From Nocardioides sp. Root122 (GTDB taxonomy: Bacteria; Actinomycetota; Actinomycetes; Propionibacteriales; Nocardioidaceae), in contig NZ_LMDE01000006.1 of assembly GCF_001425025.1 (NCBI RefSeq), positions 24,609 through 88,608 of the forward strand: a stretch of DNA of 64,000 nucleotides, read 5' to 3'. The notes below the pieces were generated by a model. The model saw only the letters and a program-made list of their open reading frames with translations, did not search any database and was not told the origin of the DNA. The translations under genes and the position numbers were made by a program. Below, in pieces: positions 19,595 through 27,960 of this stretch; position 1 is the first letter of the stretch; every line of letters starts with the position of its first letter.

Positions 19595-19624
19595 ACGGTA
19601 GGAACTTCGAGCACTCGAAGTCAA
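19595..19624 (-). promoter_or_regulatory. MerR-type promoter with palindromic operator
   Basis: On the minus strand -35 TTGACT (19619-19624) and -10 TACCGT (19595-19600) are 18 bp apart. The perfect 18-bp dyad ACTTCGAGTGCTCGAAGT (19604-19621) fills the spacer and touches the -35. An over-long spacer occupied by a dyad is the classic MerR activation geometry. The -10 lies 13 bp before the merR ATG. Confidence 0.75.
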
Positions 19625-19666
19625 AGGTCCGCTGCGTCACACCGCGACGTCACTACGCTGCCACCC

Positions 19667-20389
19667 GTGACCACCACGGAGGCAGCCCCTGACGGCCCGG
19701 CGCCGGTCGTCTTCCTGCACGGCGCCGGGCGGGCCGGGGCCGAGGGCTGGCCGCTCCACGGCGGTGACCCGTCCCCGCAGTGGCACTTCCTCGACCGCGC
19801 GCCCGAGGGCGACGACCCCGAGCGGGACGCCGCGAGGATCGTCGACGCGCTGGAGCAGCGGGGCCGCGGCCACGTGGTCGCGTCGTCGTACGGCGCCTGC
19901 GCGGGCGTCATCGCGGCGCAGCGGCGTCCGGACCTGGTGACCTCGCTAGCGCTGTGCGAGCCGGCCTGCTTCGACCTCGCGCGCGGCAGGCCGGCCGTGG
20001 AGGAGCACGTCGTCGCGATGACGCCGGTCTACGACGTGGCCGACGACCCGGCGGTGTCGGCGCGCCAGTTCAGCGAGCTCTTCGCCGCTGCGATGGGGTC
20101 CGAACCGCTCGACCTGCCCGACGACGTGCTCGAGCGCGAGGCGGCACGACTGCGACGGCTACGACCACCGTGGGACACCGGCATCGTTGCCGGCGACGGG
20201 CTCCCCGTGCCGACCATGGTCGTCACCGGGGGCTGGAGCGCGCTCTACGACGAGACGGCCGAGGCCCTGGTCGCCCTGGGCGCGACGGCGGTCGAGCTGT
20301 CGGGCGCCGGCCACGGCGTCCATCGCGACCCACGGGTCCTGCCGCTGCTCGAGGGCCTCTGGGGGACTGCGCGATCCGCTGGAGCGTGA
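19667..20389 (+). CDS. Alpha/beta hydrolase
   Basis: A 240-residue alpha/beta hydrolase. The oxyanion region is VVFLHGAGRAG; the nucleophile elbow reads VVASSYGACAGV (Ser in SSYGA), and the C-terminal catalytic His is in GAGHGVHRDP, with the acid likely before it. The substrate is unknown. It starts with GTG at 19667, divergent from the MerR gene, and is followed after 25 bp by the MpaB-type gene, so a shared transcript is possible. Confidence 0.75.
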   Translation: MTTTEAAPDGPAPVVFLHGAGRAGAEGWPLHGGDPSPQWHFLDRAPEGDDPERDAARIVDALEQRGRGHVVASSYGACAGVIAAQRRPDLVTSLALCEPACFDLARGRPAVEEHVVAMTPVYDVADDPAVSARQFSELFAAAMGSEPLDLPDDVLEREAARLRRLRPPWDTGIVAGDGLPVPTMVVTGGWSALYDETAEALVALGATAVELSGAGHGVHRDPRVLPLLEGLWGTARSAGA

Positions 20390-20414
20390 GGATCCCGCCG
20401 CTACTCTCGGGAGG

Positions 20415-21302
20415 GTGAGTCTCCGCGAGCGCCTCGGTGCCGAGCTGTTCCAGAAGGTCGCCGGGCCGGACGGCCCCCGGCAGCGCGAGCGCGTGCACGG
20501 CTCCCCGGGACCGCGGTGGTTCGACGCCGGCTCACCGATCACCCGCGTCCACGGCGACGCGTCGATGTTCGTCGGCGGGATCCGCGCGATCATGCTGCAG
20601 TCGCTCCACCCCGCGGCCATGCAGGGCGTGGCCGACCACTCGGGCTACCGAGGCGACATGTGGGGCCGGCTCGCCCAGGTGTCGACCTACATCGCGATGA
20701 CGACGTTCGGCGCGGAGAAGGACGCCCTGGCGGTGATCCGTGCGGTCCAGCGCGCCCACGAGTCGGTCACCGGCACGATGCCCGACGGCACGCCCTACGC
20801 CGCCTCCGACCCGCACCTGCTCGGCTGGGTGCACGCTGCCGAGATCGACAGCTTCCTGGTCGCGCACGACAGGTTCGGCCACGAGCCGCTGGTGGGCGCG
20901 GAGCGCGACGAGTACGTCGCCCAGACCGCCCACGTCGCCGCGCTGCTGGGCGTGCAGGACCCGCCCACGACCGAGGCCGGGCTGCGCGGGACGCTCGCCT
21001 CCTACCAGCCCGAGCTGGCCGGGACCCCCGCCGCCCGCGACGCGATCCGCTTCCTGGTCTGGCACCCCGACCTGCCGCTCGCGGCGCGTCCGGCGTACCT
21101 CTCCCTCGTCGGTGCCGCGGTGTCGCTCACGCCCGCCTCGGCACGCCGGGAGCTGGGGCTGCCGCACCCGCCGGTCCTCGACGTCACCCTCGACCGGACG
21201 GTCGGCCGAGCGCTCGGCAAGGTCTCGACCGGAGCCATCCGCTGGGCGATGGCGCCGGGCCACGCGCACGCCCGCGCGCTCCAGGAGGCGGCGCAGGCAT
21301 GA
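20415..21302 (+). CDS. MpaB-type oxygenase (DUF2236) family protein
   Basis: A 295-residue protein of the DUF2236/latex-clearing-protein-like family, helical heme-binding oxygenases. Visible family landmarks are LQSLHPAAMQGVADHSGY, the conserved Arg/Asp region RGDMWGRLAQVSTYIA and LLGWVHAAEIDSFLVAHDRF. The conserved histidines in these blocks are candidate heme ligands. Substrate unknown. GGGAGG sits immediately before the GTG start. The stop overlaps the ATG of the HD gene. Confidence 0.82.
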   Translation: MSLRERLGAELFQKVAGPDGPRQRERVHGSPGPRWFDAGSPITRVHGDASMFVGGIRAIMLQSLHPAAMQGVADHSGYRGDMWGRLAQVSTYIAMTTFGAEKDALAVIRAVQRAHESVTGTMPDGTPYAASDPHLLGWVHAAEIDSFLVAHDRFGHEPLVGAERDEYVAQTAHVAALLGVQDPPTTEAGLRGTLASYQPELAGTPAARDAIRFLVWHPDLPLAARPAYLSLVGAAVSLTPASARRELGLPHPPVLDVTLDRTVGRALGKVSTGAIRWAMAPGHAHARALQEAAQA

Positions 21303-21868
21303 GCCTCGAGGACCGGTGGCCGCTGCCCGACCACCGCGACCTCCGCGACGAGCTGCTCTCCGCGTGGGACCGCGCCGGCTACCACGACCTGCTGCACCTG
21401 CGCGAGGTGCTGGACCGGCTCGACGAGCTGGCCGCCGGTGCGACGGAGGTCGTGCTGGCCGCGTGGTTCCACGACGCCGTCTACGACGGTGCGGACGACG
21501 ACGAGGAGCGGTCGGCGCAGTGGGCCGAGCGCGCGCTCCCCGAGGCGTACGCCGGCGAGGTGGCTCGGCTCGTGCGGATGACCGCCCACCACCGACCGTC
21601 GGACGACGACGCCGCCGGGTGCGCGCTGAGCGACGCCGACCTCGGCATCCTGGCGGCCGGGCCCGAGCGCTACGCCGACTACGTGGCCGGGGTGCGGGCC
21701 GACTTCGCCCACGTCGCGGACGCGGACTTCCGGGCCGGCCGCCTCGCCGTGCTGCAGGACCTCGCGGCCAAGCCGTCGCTGTTCCACTCGGCCCGCGCCC
21801 GTGAGCTGTGGGAGGCGCGGGCGCGCGCCAACCTCGACCGCGAGATCGCGGGCCTGGCAGCGGGCTGA
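21299..21868 (+). CDS. HD-domain protein
   Basis: A 189-residue protein resembling predicted metal-dependent HD phosphohydrolases. The metal ligands are visible as YHDLLHLREVL, then the HD pair in AAWFHDAVYDG and a later His in MTAHH. The ATGA overlap with the oxygenase gene means coupled translation. The substrate is not known; nucleotide-like phosphoesters are typical for the fold. Confidence 0.78.
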   Translation: MSLEDRWPLPDHRDLRDELLSAWDRAGYHDLLHLREVLDRLDELAAGATEVVLAAWFHDAVYDGADDDEERSAQWAERALPEAYAGEVARLVRMTAHHRPSDDDAAGCALSDADLGILAAGPERYADYVAGVRADFAHVADADFRAGRLAVLQDLAAKPSLFHSARARELWEARARANLDREIAGLAAG

Positions 21869-21893
21869 GCCGCGCGAGGAGCCGGCGTCGCGA

Positions 21894-22616
21894 TCAGCGG
21901 TCGGCGAGCTGGAGGTAGACCGTGAAGCGGTCGTGGCGGTAGCAGGTGCGCGAGACCTCGACGATGCGGCCGTCGGAGACCGCCCGGCGCGAGTGCCGCA
22001 GGACCGGGTCGCCCTCGGCGACCTCGAGGACGACGGCCTCCTCCGCGCTGGCGCGGTCGGCGGAGATCGAGTCCTCGACGGCGGTGGGCCGCAGGCCCCG
22101 TGCGCCGAGCGCGTCGTAGAGGCTGGTCGGGGTGCCGTGCTGGAGGAAGCCGGGGAGGAGCACCTCGTTGAGGTAGGCGTCCTCGACGCACACGATCTCC
22201 TGGTCGGCGCGACGCAGCCGGCGCCAGTGCAGGACCGGGTCGCCGGGCGAGATGTCGAGGGCGCGGGCCACGCCGGGACCGGCCTGCTCGACCCGGGCCA
22301 GCAGCGTCTGCGACTCGGGCAGCATGCCTCGGCGGCGGATCTCCTCGGTGAAGGACGTGAGGCGCCCGGCCGTCTTGGGGGGCTGGGCGACGAAGGTGCC
22401 GCGGCCGGGGATGCGCTCCAGCAGACCCTCGGCGACCAGCGCGTCGAGGGCCTGGCGCACGGTCATGCGGGCGACGCCGAAACGCGCGACGAGCTCCCGC
22501 TCGGAGGGGGCGGCGGAGCCGGGCGGCTGGGCTTCGATGAGACCGCGGACGTGTTCGCGGACCTGGACGTGCTTCAGCGCCCGCTGACGCGGGACGACGA
22601 GGTCCACAGGTTCCAT
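21894..22616 (-). CDS. GntR-family regulator with UTRA domain
   Basis: About 240 residues: an N-terminal GntR winged helix (PSERELVARFGVARMTVRQALDAL) and a C-terminal UTRA ligand-binding domain of the HutC/DasR type (FTEEIRRRGMLPESQTL, then RRLRRADQEIVCVEDAYL). Such proteins bind sugars, amino acids or similar effectors and usually repress transport or catabolic genes. The ATG at 22616 was chosen; an ATG 60 bases upstream is also in frame. It is divergent from alkB and has no obvious catabolic neighbour, so its target is unclear. Confidence 0.85.
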   Translation of the reverse strand: MEPVDLVVPRQRALKHVQVREHVRGLIEAQPPGSAAPSERELVARFGVARMTVRQALDALVAEGLLERIPGRGTFVAQPPKTAGRLTSFTEEIRRRGMLPESQTLLARVEQAGPGVARALDISPGDPVLHWRRLRRADQEIVCVEDAYLNEVLLPGFLQHGTPTSLYDALGARGLRPTAVEDSISADRASAEEAVVLEVAEGDPVLRHSRRAVSDGRIVEVSRTCYRHDRFTVYLQLADR

Positions 22617-22697
22617 GTCAGACAGGCTAGGACTGGGCTGGACCGGCGTCACCGAATTGACGGAGCCTGTGGTCATCCCTTGACGAATTCTTAATGA

Positions 22698-22713
22698 TCG
22701 AACGCCTGTTCGA
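22698..22713 (+). promoter_or_regulatory. LexA SOS box upstream of alkB
   Basis: TCGAACGCCTGTTCGA exactly matches the actinobacterial/mycobacterial LexA box TCGAAC-N4-GTTCGA, and the flanking A and T extend the dyad to 18 bp. It ends 22 bp before the alkB GTG, with a possible -10 TACCAT at 22723-22728. LexA bound here would occlude the promoter. Confidence 0.85.
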
Positions 22714-22735
22714 TCTCTGCTGTACCATAGGCCAC

Positions 22736-23344
22736 GTGGACTTCCAGACGTCCCTCTTCGCCGACGCCGACGTGGCCGCCCCGGCGCTCGCGCCGCAGCG
22801 CCGTGAGCTCACCCTCGGTGCGTGGGTCGACGTCCAGCGCAACTGGCTGAGCGACCCCGACGAGGTGTTCTCGGCGCTCGTCGAGCGGGTCCCGTGGCGC
22901 TCCGAGCGTCGCGAGATGTACGACGCCGTGGTCGACGTGCCGCGCCTGGTCCACACCTACCTCGCGGCCGACCCGCTGCCGCACCCGGCGCTCGCCCGCG
23001 CCCGCGACGACCTCAGCACCCACTACCTCCCCGAGCTGGGCGAGCCCTTCGTGAGCGCCGGCTGCTGCTACCGCGACGGCCACGACTCCGTGGCCTGGCA
23101 CGGCGACACCATCGGGCGCGGCCGGTCGCAGGACACCATGGTCGCCATCGTCAGCGTCGGCGACCCGCGGCGGCTCCTGCTCCGCCCGCGGGGCGGCGGC
23201 TCGTCCATCGCGCTGACGATGGGCCACGGCGACCTCGTGGTGATGGGCGGGTCCTGCCAGCGCACCTGGGAGCACGCGGTGCCCAAGGTGGCGCACTCCG
23301 GCCCCCGCCTCTCGGTGCAGTTCCGGCCGGCCAACGTGTTCTGA
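22736..23344 (+). CDS. alkB: AlkB-family Fe(II)/2-oxoglutarate dioxygenase
   Basis: A 202-residue AlkB-type DNA/RNA demethylase, removing N-alkyl lesions by oxidation. Iron ligands are His122 and Asp124 (WHGDTIG) and His180 (WEHAVPK); 2-oxoglutarate is held by Arg191 and Arg197 in RLSVQFR. The GTG at 22736 was chosen because the longer in-frame ATG would put the SOS box inside the coding region. Damage-inducible expression through LexA is strongly suggested. Confidence 0.88.
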   Translation: MDFQTSLFADADVAAPALAPQRRELTLGAWVDVQRNWLSDPDEVFSALVERVPWRSERREMYDAVVDVPRLVHTYLAADPLPHPALARARDDLSTHYLPELGEPFVSAGCCYRDGHDSVAWHGDTIGRGRSQDTMVAIVSVGDPRRLLLRPRGGGSSIALTMGHGDLVVMGGSCQRTWEHAVPKVAHSGPRLSVQFRPANVF

Positions 23345-23353
23345 GCGGCCCCC

Positions 23354-24064
23354 TCACCCCCGCCGGAGCAGCCGGCGCAGGAGCACGAGCACGACGACGG
23401 CGCCGAGCGCCTGCTTCCAGTAGGTCCGCAGGAGCACGGGGAGCACGGCGCTGCCCAGGTCGAGCGCCTCCACCGGTGGCGCGGGCGGCGGTGGGGGCGG
23501 CGGCGGTGGAGGTGACGCGGGGGGCGGCGGTGCCGCGGCACCGGACGGCCCCGCCGGCGGTGGGCCGGCGGCCAGGGGCGCGGGGGACGCAGCTGCCGAC
23601 TCACCGCCCAACGGCTCCTCGGGTGCGGCGAGCCGTTGCTCCAGGCAGGTCACGAACTGGCCGAGCAGCTTGTCGGAGACGTCCTGCATCACGCCGCGCC
23701 CGAACTGCGCGGGCTTGCCGGTGATGGCCAGGTCGGTCTCGACCGCGACGTCCGTCGAGCCGCCGGCCTCGGTCATGGAGACCGTCACCGTGGCGCCCGC
23801 CGTGCCGTTGCCGCGCTTGTCCTTGCCCTTGGCGTCGACGACGAAGCGATGCGCCTCCTCGTCCTTCTCCACGAAGGTGCCGCTGCCGTTGTACTGCAGG
23901 GCGATCGGACCGAGCTTCACCTTCACCGACCCCGAGAAGGAGTCGGCGTCGGCCTCGGTGACCTGGGCGCCGGGGAAGCACTCGGCCACCGACGCGATGT
24001 CGTTGAAGTGCGCCCAGGTCTCCTCGACCCCGATCGGGACGGTGAAGTGGTGGCTCAGCTCCAT
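23354..24064 (-). CDS. coxG: CoxG-like SRPBCC protein with membrane anchor
   Basis: A 236-residue protein. Residues 1-150 are a CoxG/SRPBCC domain (MELSHHFTVPIGVEETWAHF, PGAQVTEAD, AITGKPAQFGRGVMQDVSDKL). A proline-rich tract including a run of ten prolines follows, then one C-terminal hydrophobic helix (QALGAVVVLVLL) and an Arg-rich end. CoxG recruits CO dehydrogenase to the membrane, and the proline spacer plus anchor fits that. It starts right after the coxM stop with no gap and is the last gene of the operon. Confidence 0.88.
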   Translation of the reverse strand: MELSHHFTVPIGVEETWAHFNDIASVAECFPGAQVTEADADSFSGSVKVKLGPIALQYNGSGTFVEKDEEAHRFVVDAKGKDKRGNGTAGATVTVSMTEAGGSTDVAVETDLAITGKPAQFGRGVMQDVSDKLLGQFVTCLEQRLAAPEEPLGGESAAASPAPLAAGPPPAGPSGAAAPPPPASPPPPPPPPPPAPPVEALDLGSAVLPVLLRTYWKQALGAVVVLVLLRRLLRRG

Positions 24065-24910
24065 CTAGTTCCCCGCCGCCTTGAGGACGGCCCGCCCGGT
24101 CAGGACGCGGGCGAGGTGCTGGCGGTAGTCGGCGGCACCGTTGAGGTCCGAGGGCGGGTTGGTGCCGTCGGCGGCCAGGTCGGCCGCAGCGCGTACGCCG
24201 TCCTCCGTGGCGCTCGCGCCGGCGAGGGCCTGCTCCGCCGCGCTCGCGCGCAACGGGGTGGAGCCCATGTTGGTAAGCCCGATCCTGGCCTCGTCGATGG
24301 AGCCCTTCACGGTGGCGGCCACGGCGACGATCGGCCACTGGTGCGCCACCCGGACGAACTTCTCGTAGTGGGCACCCCAACCGGTGTGCTTGGGGATGCG
24401 CACCTCGGTGAGGATCTCGTCGTCGCCGATCGCGGTCTCGAAGAGATCGACGAAGAAGTCGGCCGCCTCGACCGTCCGGGTGCCGCCCGGACCCGCGATC
24501 ACGAACTGGGCCCCGAGGGCGAGCGCGGGCGCGCCGAGGTCGCCCGCCGGGTCGGCGTGGGCCAGCGCGCCGCCGAAGGTGCCGCGGTGCCGGATCTGGG
24601 AGTCGGCCACCTCGGCGGCCGCCTTCGAGACCAGCAGAGCGTGCTCCTTGACGAGCGCGTCGTCGCGCACGTCGTGGTGGGTCGTCATCGCGCCGATCAC
24701 GATCGCGTCCCCGTCGTCACGGATCCCCCGCAACGAAGAGATGCCGCCGAGGTCGATGACCACCTCCGGAGCGTTGAGCCGCATCCGCAGCACCGGCAGC
24801 AGGCTCTGCCCGCCGGCCATGATCTTCGCGTCGTCGCCGTGCTCGCCGAGGGCGGCCAGCGCCTCCTCGACCGAGGTCGGGGCGAGGTAGTCGAACTGCA
24901 CCGGGATCAT
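24065..24910 (-). CDS. coxM: CO dehydrogenase-like FAD-binding medium subunit
   Basis: A 281-residue FAD subunit of the xanthine oxidase family. FAD contacts are the AGGQSLLPVLRMRL loop near residue 32 and IRHRGTFGGALAHADPAGDL in the centre. It takes electrons from the iron-sulfur subunit and passes them to an acceptor. The ATG overlaps the coxL stop (ATGA), and its TAG directly adjoins the coxG ATG, giving a tight S-L-M-G order. Confidence 0.9.
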   Translation of the reverse strand: MIPVQFDYLAPTSVEEALAALGEHGDDAKIMAGGQSLLPVLRMRLNAPEVVIDLGGISSLRGIRDDGDAIVIGAMTTHHDVRDDALVKEHALLVSKAAAEVADSQIRHRGTFGGALAHADPAGDLGAPALALGAQFVIAGPGGTRTVEAADFFVDLFETAIGDDEILTEVRIPKHTGWGAHYEKFVRVAHQWPIVAVAATVKGSIDEARIGLTNMGSTPLRASAAEQALAGASATEDGVRAAADLAADGTNPPSDLNGAADYRQHLARVLTGRAVLKAAGN

Positions 24911-27378
24911 TGGTCTGCACCTCCTGCGGTCGGGTCCTGGTTGAGGGCGCCCTCCTCGAAGTGCGGCATCGCGTCCGCCGGGGTCGGGGCGTCCCCGTCG
25001 TGGGCGTGGATCGCTCGCCACACCCGCTCCGGGGTGCACGGCATCTGGATGTCGCTGACGCCCAGGTGCCGTACGGCGTCGACGACGGCGTTGACGACCG
25101 CCGGGGTGGACGCGATGGTGCCGGCCTCGCCGACGCCCTTGGTGCCGAGCGTGTTGGTGGTGCAGATGCTCGGCTCGTCGGTGTGGACCACGTCGAAGGA
25201 GATCGTGTCGGCGGCCGTCGGCAGCAGGTAGTCGACGAACGAGCCGCTCACCAGCGTGCCGGACTCGTCGTGCACCGCCTCCTCCCACAGCGCCTGCGCG
25301 ATGCCCTGCACCAGGCCGCCGTGCACCTGCCCGGCGACGATCAGCGGGTTGATGATCGTGCCGATGTCGTCGCAGCAGGTGTACTTGCGCATCGTCACGG
25401 CGCCGGTCTCGGTGTCGACCTCCATCGCGCACAGGTGCGTGCCGTGGGGGTAGTTGAAGTTCACCGGGTCGTAGGTCGCGTCGGCGTCGAGGCTCAGCTC
25501 CATGCCCTCGGGGTAGTCGTGCCCCGCGAACGTCGCTGTCGCCAGCTCCTGGATCGCCTTGCCCTGGTCGGTGCCGCGGACGGTGAACCTGCCGTCGGCG
25601 TAGTCCAGGTCGTCGGCGTTGGCCTCGAGCAGGTGCGCAGCGAGCACCTTGGCCTTGTCGATCACCTTGTCAACAGCCTTCACGAGCGCCTCACCACCGA
25701 CGACCAGCGAGCGCGAGCCATAGGTGTCGAGACCCTTCGGGGCCACCTGCGTGTCACCGTGCAGCACCTCGACGTCCTCGAACGGGACGCCGAGCCGGTC
25801 CGCCACGATCTGGCTGAACGCGGTCTCGTGGCCCTGTCCGTGCGCGCTGGCACCGGTCACGACCTCGACCTTGCCGAGCGGGGTCATCCGCACGCTCGCG
25901 TTCTCCCAGCCACCGGCGCCGTAGTCGAGGCTGCCGAGGACCCGGCTGGGCGCCAGGCCGCACATCTCGGTGAACGTCGAGACACCGATGCCGAGCTGGA
26001 CGCGGTCACCGCGGTCGCGCCGCTCCTTCTGCTCGGCGCGGAGCTCGTCGTAGCCGAAGGACGCCTTGGCCTTCGCCGTCGCCGCCTCGTAGTTGCCCGT
26101 GTCGTACTCCAGGCCCGCGACCGTGGTGAACGGGAACTCCTCGTGGGTGATCCAGTTGCGCTCGCGGATCTCGAGCGGGTCGACGCCCACCTCGGCGGCG
26201 AGCTCGTCCATCAGCCGCTCGATGGCGTACGTCGCCTCCGGCCGGCCGGCGCCGCGGTAGGCGTCGGTGAAGGTGGTGTTGGTGAGGACGGTCTGGCACT
26301 CGAAGCGGTAGGCCGGGAACTTGTAGATCGCGTTGAACATGAAGGCGCCGAGGACCGGTACGCCGCCGCCGACGATCGCGACGTAGGCGCCGAGGTCGGC
26401 GTCGAGGTGCACCTTGAGCGCGGTGACCTTGCCGTCCTTGTCGGCGGCGAGGGTGAGCGTCTGCACCTGGTCGCGGCCGTGGTGCGCCGCCATCAGGCTC
26501 TCGCTGCGGGTCTCGGTGTACTTGACCGGCTTCATCAGCCTGCGGGCCACCGCCCAGGCGACCCACTCCTCCGGCGTCGCCTGGAGCTTGCCACCGAAGC
26601 CGCCACCGACGTCAGGGGCGATGACCCTGATCTTGCTCTCGGGCACGCCGGTGGTGGCCGCCAGGGCGAACCTCAGGATGTGCGGGATCTGGGTCGCCGA
26701 CCACATGGTGAGCTGCTCACCGGTCGGGTCCACGACGACGCTGCGCGGCTCCATGAAGGCGGGGATCAGCCGCTGCTGCCGGTACTCCCGCTCGATGACG
26801 ATGCCGCCGTTGCGCGCCTCCTCGATGGCCGCCTCGACCTCGCCGCCGGTGCCGGCCTCCTGGGAGTCGAAGACCCAGAGCGCGGACTTGTTGGTGCCGA
26901 GGTCGGGGTGGGCGAGGACCTCGTCCTGGAGGGCCTTCTTGATCCCGATGACGGCGGGCAGCTCGTCGTACTCGACGTCGACGAGCTCGGCCGCGTCCCG
27001 TGCCGCAGCGGCGCTGCGGGCGACGACGACGGCGACGATCTCGCCTGCGAAGGCGACCCGGTCGGCGGGCATGGGCGAGTGGCTTGGGGTCTTCTGGTCC
27101 GGGGTGATCGGCCAGGCGTTGATGCAGACCCCGAGCTCCTCGCCGAAGTCCTTGCCGCTCAGGACCGCGACGACGTTCTTCGCGGCCTTGGCAGCCTCGG
27201 TGTCGACCGAGGTGATGGTGGCGTGCGCGAAGGGGCTGCGGACCATCGCGAGGTGCAGCATCCCCGGCAGGGTGATGTTGTCGGTCCAGCGGGTCCGGCC
27301 GGTGATCAGCCGCTGGTCCTCCTTGCGGCGGCGGTCCTTGCCGATCTCGGCAGCGGGACGGTCCTGGGTGGCGGTCAT
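24907..27378 (-). CDS. coxL: Form II CO dehydrogenase-like molybdenum large subunit
   Basis: An 823-residue molybdopterin subunit with the full xanthine oxidase-family layout ([46 protein letters not shown]). The active-site loop reads AYRGAGR at residues 373-379. In genuine aerobic CO dehydrogenase (form I) this loop is AYRCSFR with a copper-binding cysteine, so this is form II, whose substrate is debated (CO, aldehydes or other). The ATG at 27378 overlaps the coxS stop. Confidence 0.9.
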   Translation of the reverse strand: MTATQDRPAAEIGKDRRRKEDQRLITGRTRWTDNITLPGMLHLAMVRSPFAHATITSVDTEAAKAAKNVVAVLSGKDFGEELGVCINAWPITPDQKTPSHSPMPADRVAFAGEIVAVVVARSAAAARDAAELVDVEYDELPAVIGIKKALQDEVLAHPDLGTNKSALWVFDSQEAGTGGEVEAAIEEARNGGIVIEREYRQQRLIPAFMEPRSVVVDPTGEQLTMWSATQIPHILRFALAATTGVPESKIRVIAPDVGGGFGGKLQATPEEWVAWAVARRLMKPVKYTETRSESLMAAHHGRDQVQTLTLAADKDGKVTALKVHLDADLGAYVAIVGGGVPVLGAFMFNAIYKFPAYRFECQTVLTNTTFTDAYRGAGRPEATYAIERLMDELAAEVGVDPLEIRERNWITHEEFPFTTVAGLEYDTGNYEAATAKAKASFGYDELRAEQKERRDRGDRVQLGIGVSTFTEMCGLAPSRVLGSLDYGAGGWENASVRMTPLGKVEVVTGASAHGQGHETAFSQIVADRLGVPFEDVEVLHGDTQVAPKGLDTYGSRSLVVGGEALVKAVDKVIDKAKVLAAHLLEANADDLDYADGRFTVRGTDQGKAIQELATATFAGHDYPEGMELSLDADATYDPVNFNYPHGTHLCAMEVDTETGAVTMRKYTCCDDIGTIINPLIVAGQVHGGLVQGIAQALWEEAVHDESGTLVSGSFVDYLLPTAADTISFDVVHTDEPSICTTNTLGTKGVGEAGTIASTPAVVNAVVDAVRHLGVSDIQMPCTPERVWRAIHAHDGDAPTPADAMPHFEEGALNQDPTAGGADQ

Positions 27379-27860
27379 GCGGTCGCCCCCGTCGACGTCT
27401 GCTCGGCAGCGTGGAGCACGCTCTTGACGATGTTGTGGTAGCCCGTGCAGCGGCAGAGGTTGCCCTCCATGCCGAGCCGGACCTCCTCCTCGGTGGGGTG
27501 CGGGTTCTCGCCGAGCAGGTCGACGGCCTGCATGATCATCCCCGGCGTGCAGAAGCCGCACTGCAGTCCGTGGCACTCCCGGAAGGCCTCCTGGACCGGG
27601 TGCAGCTCACCCTCGGCGGTGTCGGCCAGCCCCTCGATCGTGGTCACCGTGCGGCCGTTGGCCTGCACGGCGAGGACGTTGCAGGACTTCACGCTCGTCC
27701 CGTCGAGGTGGACGGTGCACGCCCCGCAGTTCGAGGTGTCGCAGCCGATCACGGTGCCGGTCTTGCCGAGCTTCTCGCGGAGGTACTGCACCAGCAGCAT
27801 CCGCGGCTCGACGTCATCGGAGACCGCAGCCCCGTCGACGGTGAGTTCGATCTTGGTCAT
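27375..27860 (-). CDS. coxS: CO dehydrogenase-like [2Fe-2S] small subunit
   Basis: A 161-residue subunit with two [2Fe-2S] clusters: the plant-type set in [15 protein letters not shown] with a later Cys, and the C-terminal set [10 protein letters not shown] and [10 protein letters not shown]. It transfers electrons from the molybdenum centre to FAD. The ATG at 27860 has GGAGG at good spacing. It is first in the S-L-M-G operon, the order typical for form II; form I operons run M-S-L. Confidence 0.92.
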   Translation of the reverse strand: MTKIELTVDGAAVSDDVEPRMLLVQYLREKLGKTGTVIGCDTSNCGACTVHLDGTSVKSCNVLAVQANGRTVTTIEGLADTAEGELHPVQEAFRECHGLQCGFCTPGMIMQAVDLLGENPHPTEEEVRLGMEGNLCRCTGYHNIVKSVLHAAEQTSTGATA

Positions 27861-27920
27861 GCAGTGCCTCCGGGCGTGTGAGGTGGGTCACTCCGCCCCC
27901 GACGCTAGGTCGCGGTGGTT

Positions 27921-27938
27921 GGCGACCGGTTGGTCGCC
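27921..27938. promoter_or_regulatory. Perfect inverted repeat between regulator and coxS
   Basis: GGCGACC-GGTT-GGTCGCC, a 7-bp dyad, lies 22 bp after the regulator stop and about 60 bp before coxS. It may be an operator of the cox operon or the terminator of the regulator gene; no U-run follows it. The sequence alone does not decide. Confidence 0.45.
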
Positions 27939-27960
27939 CTCGCAGGACCAGACCGGGCCG

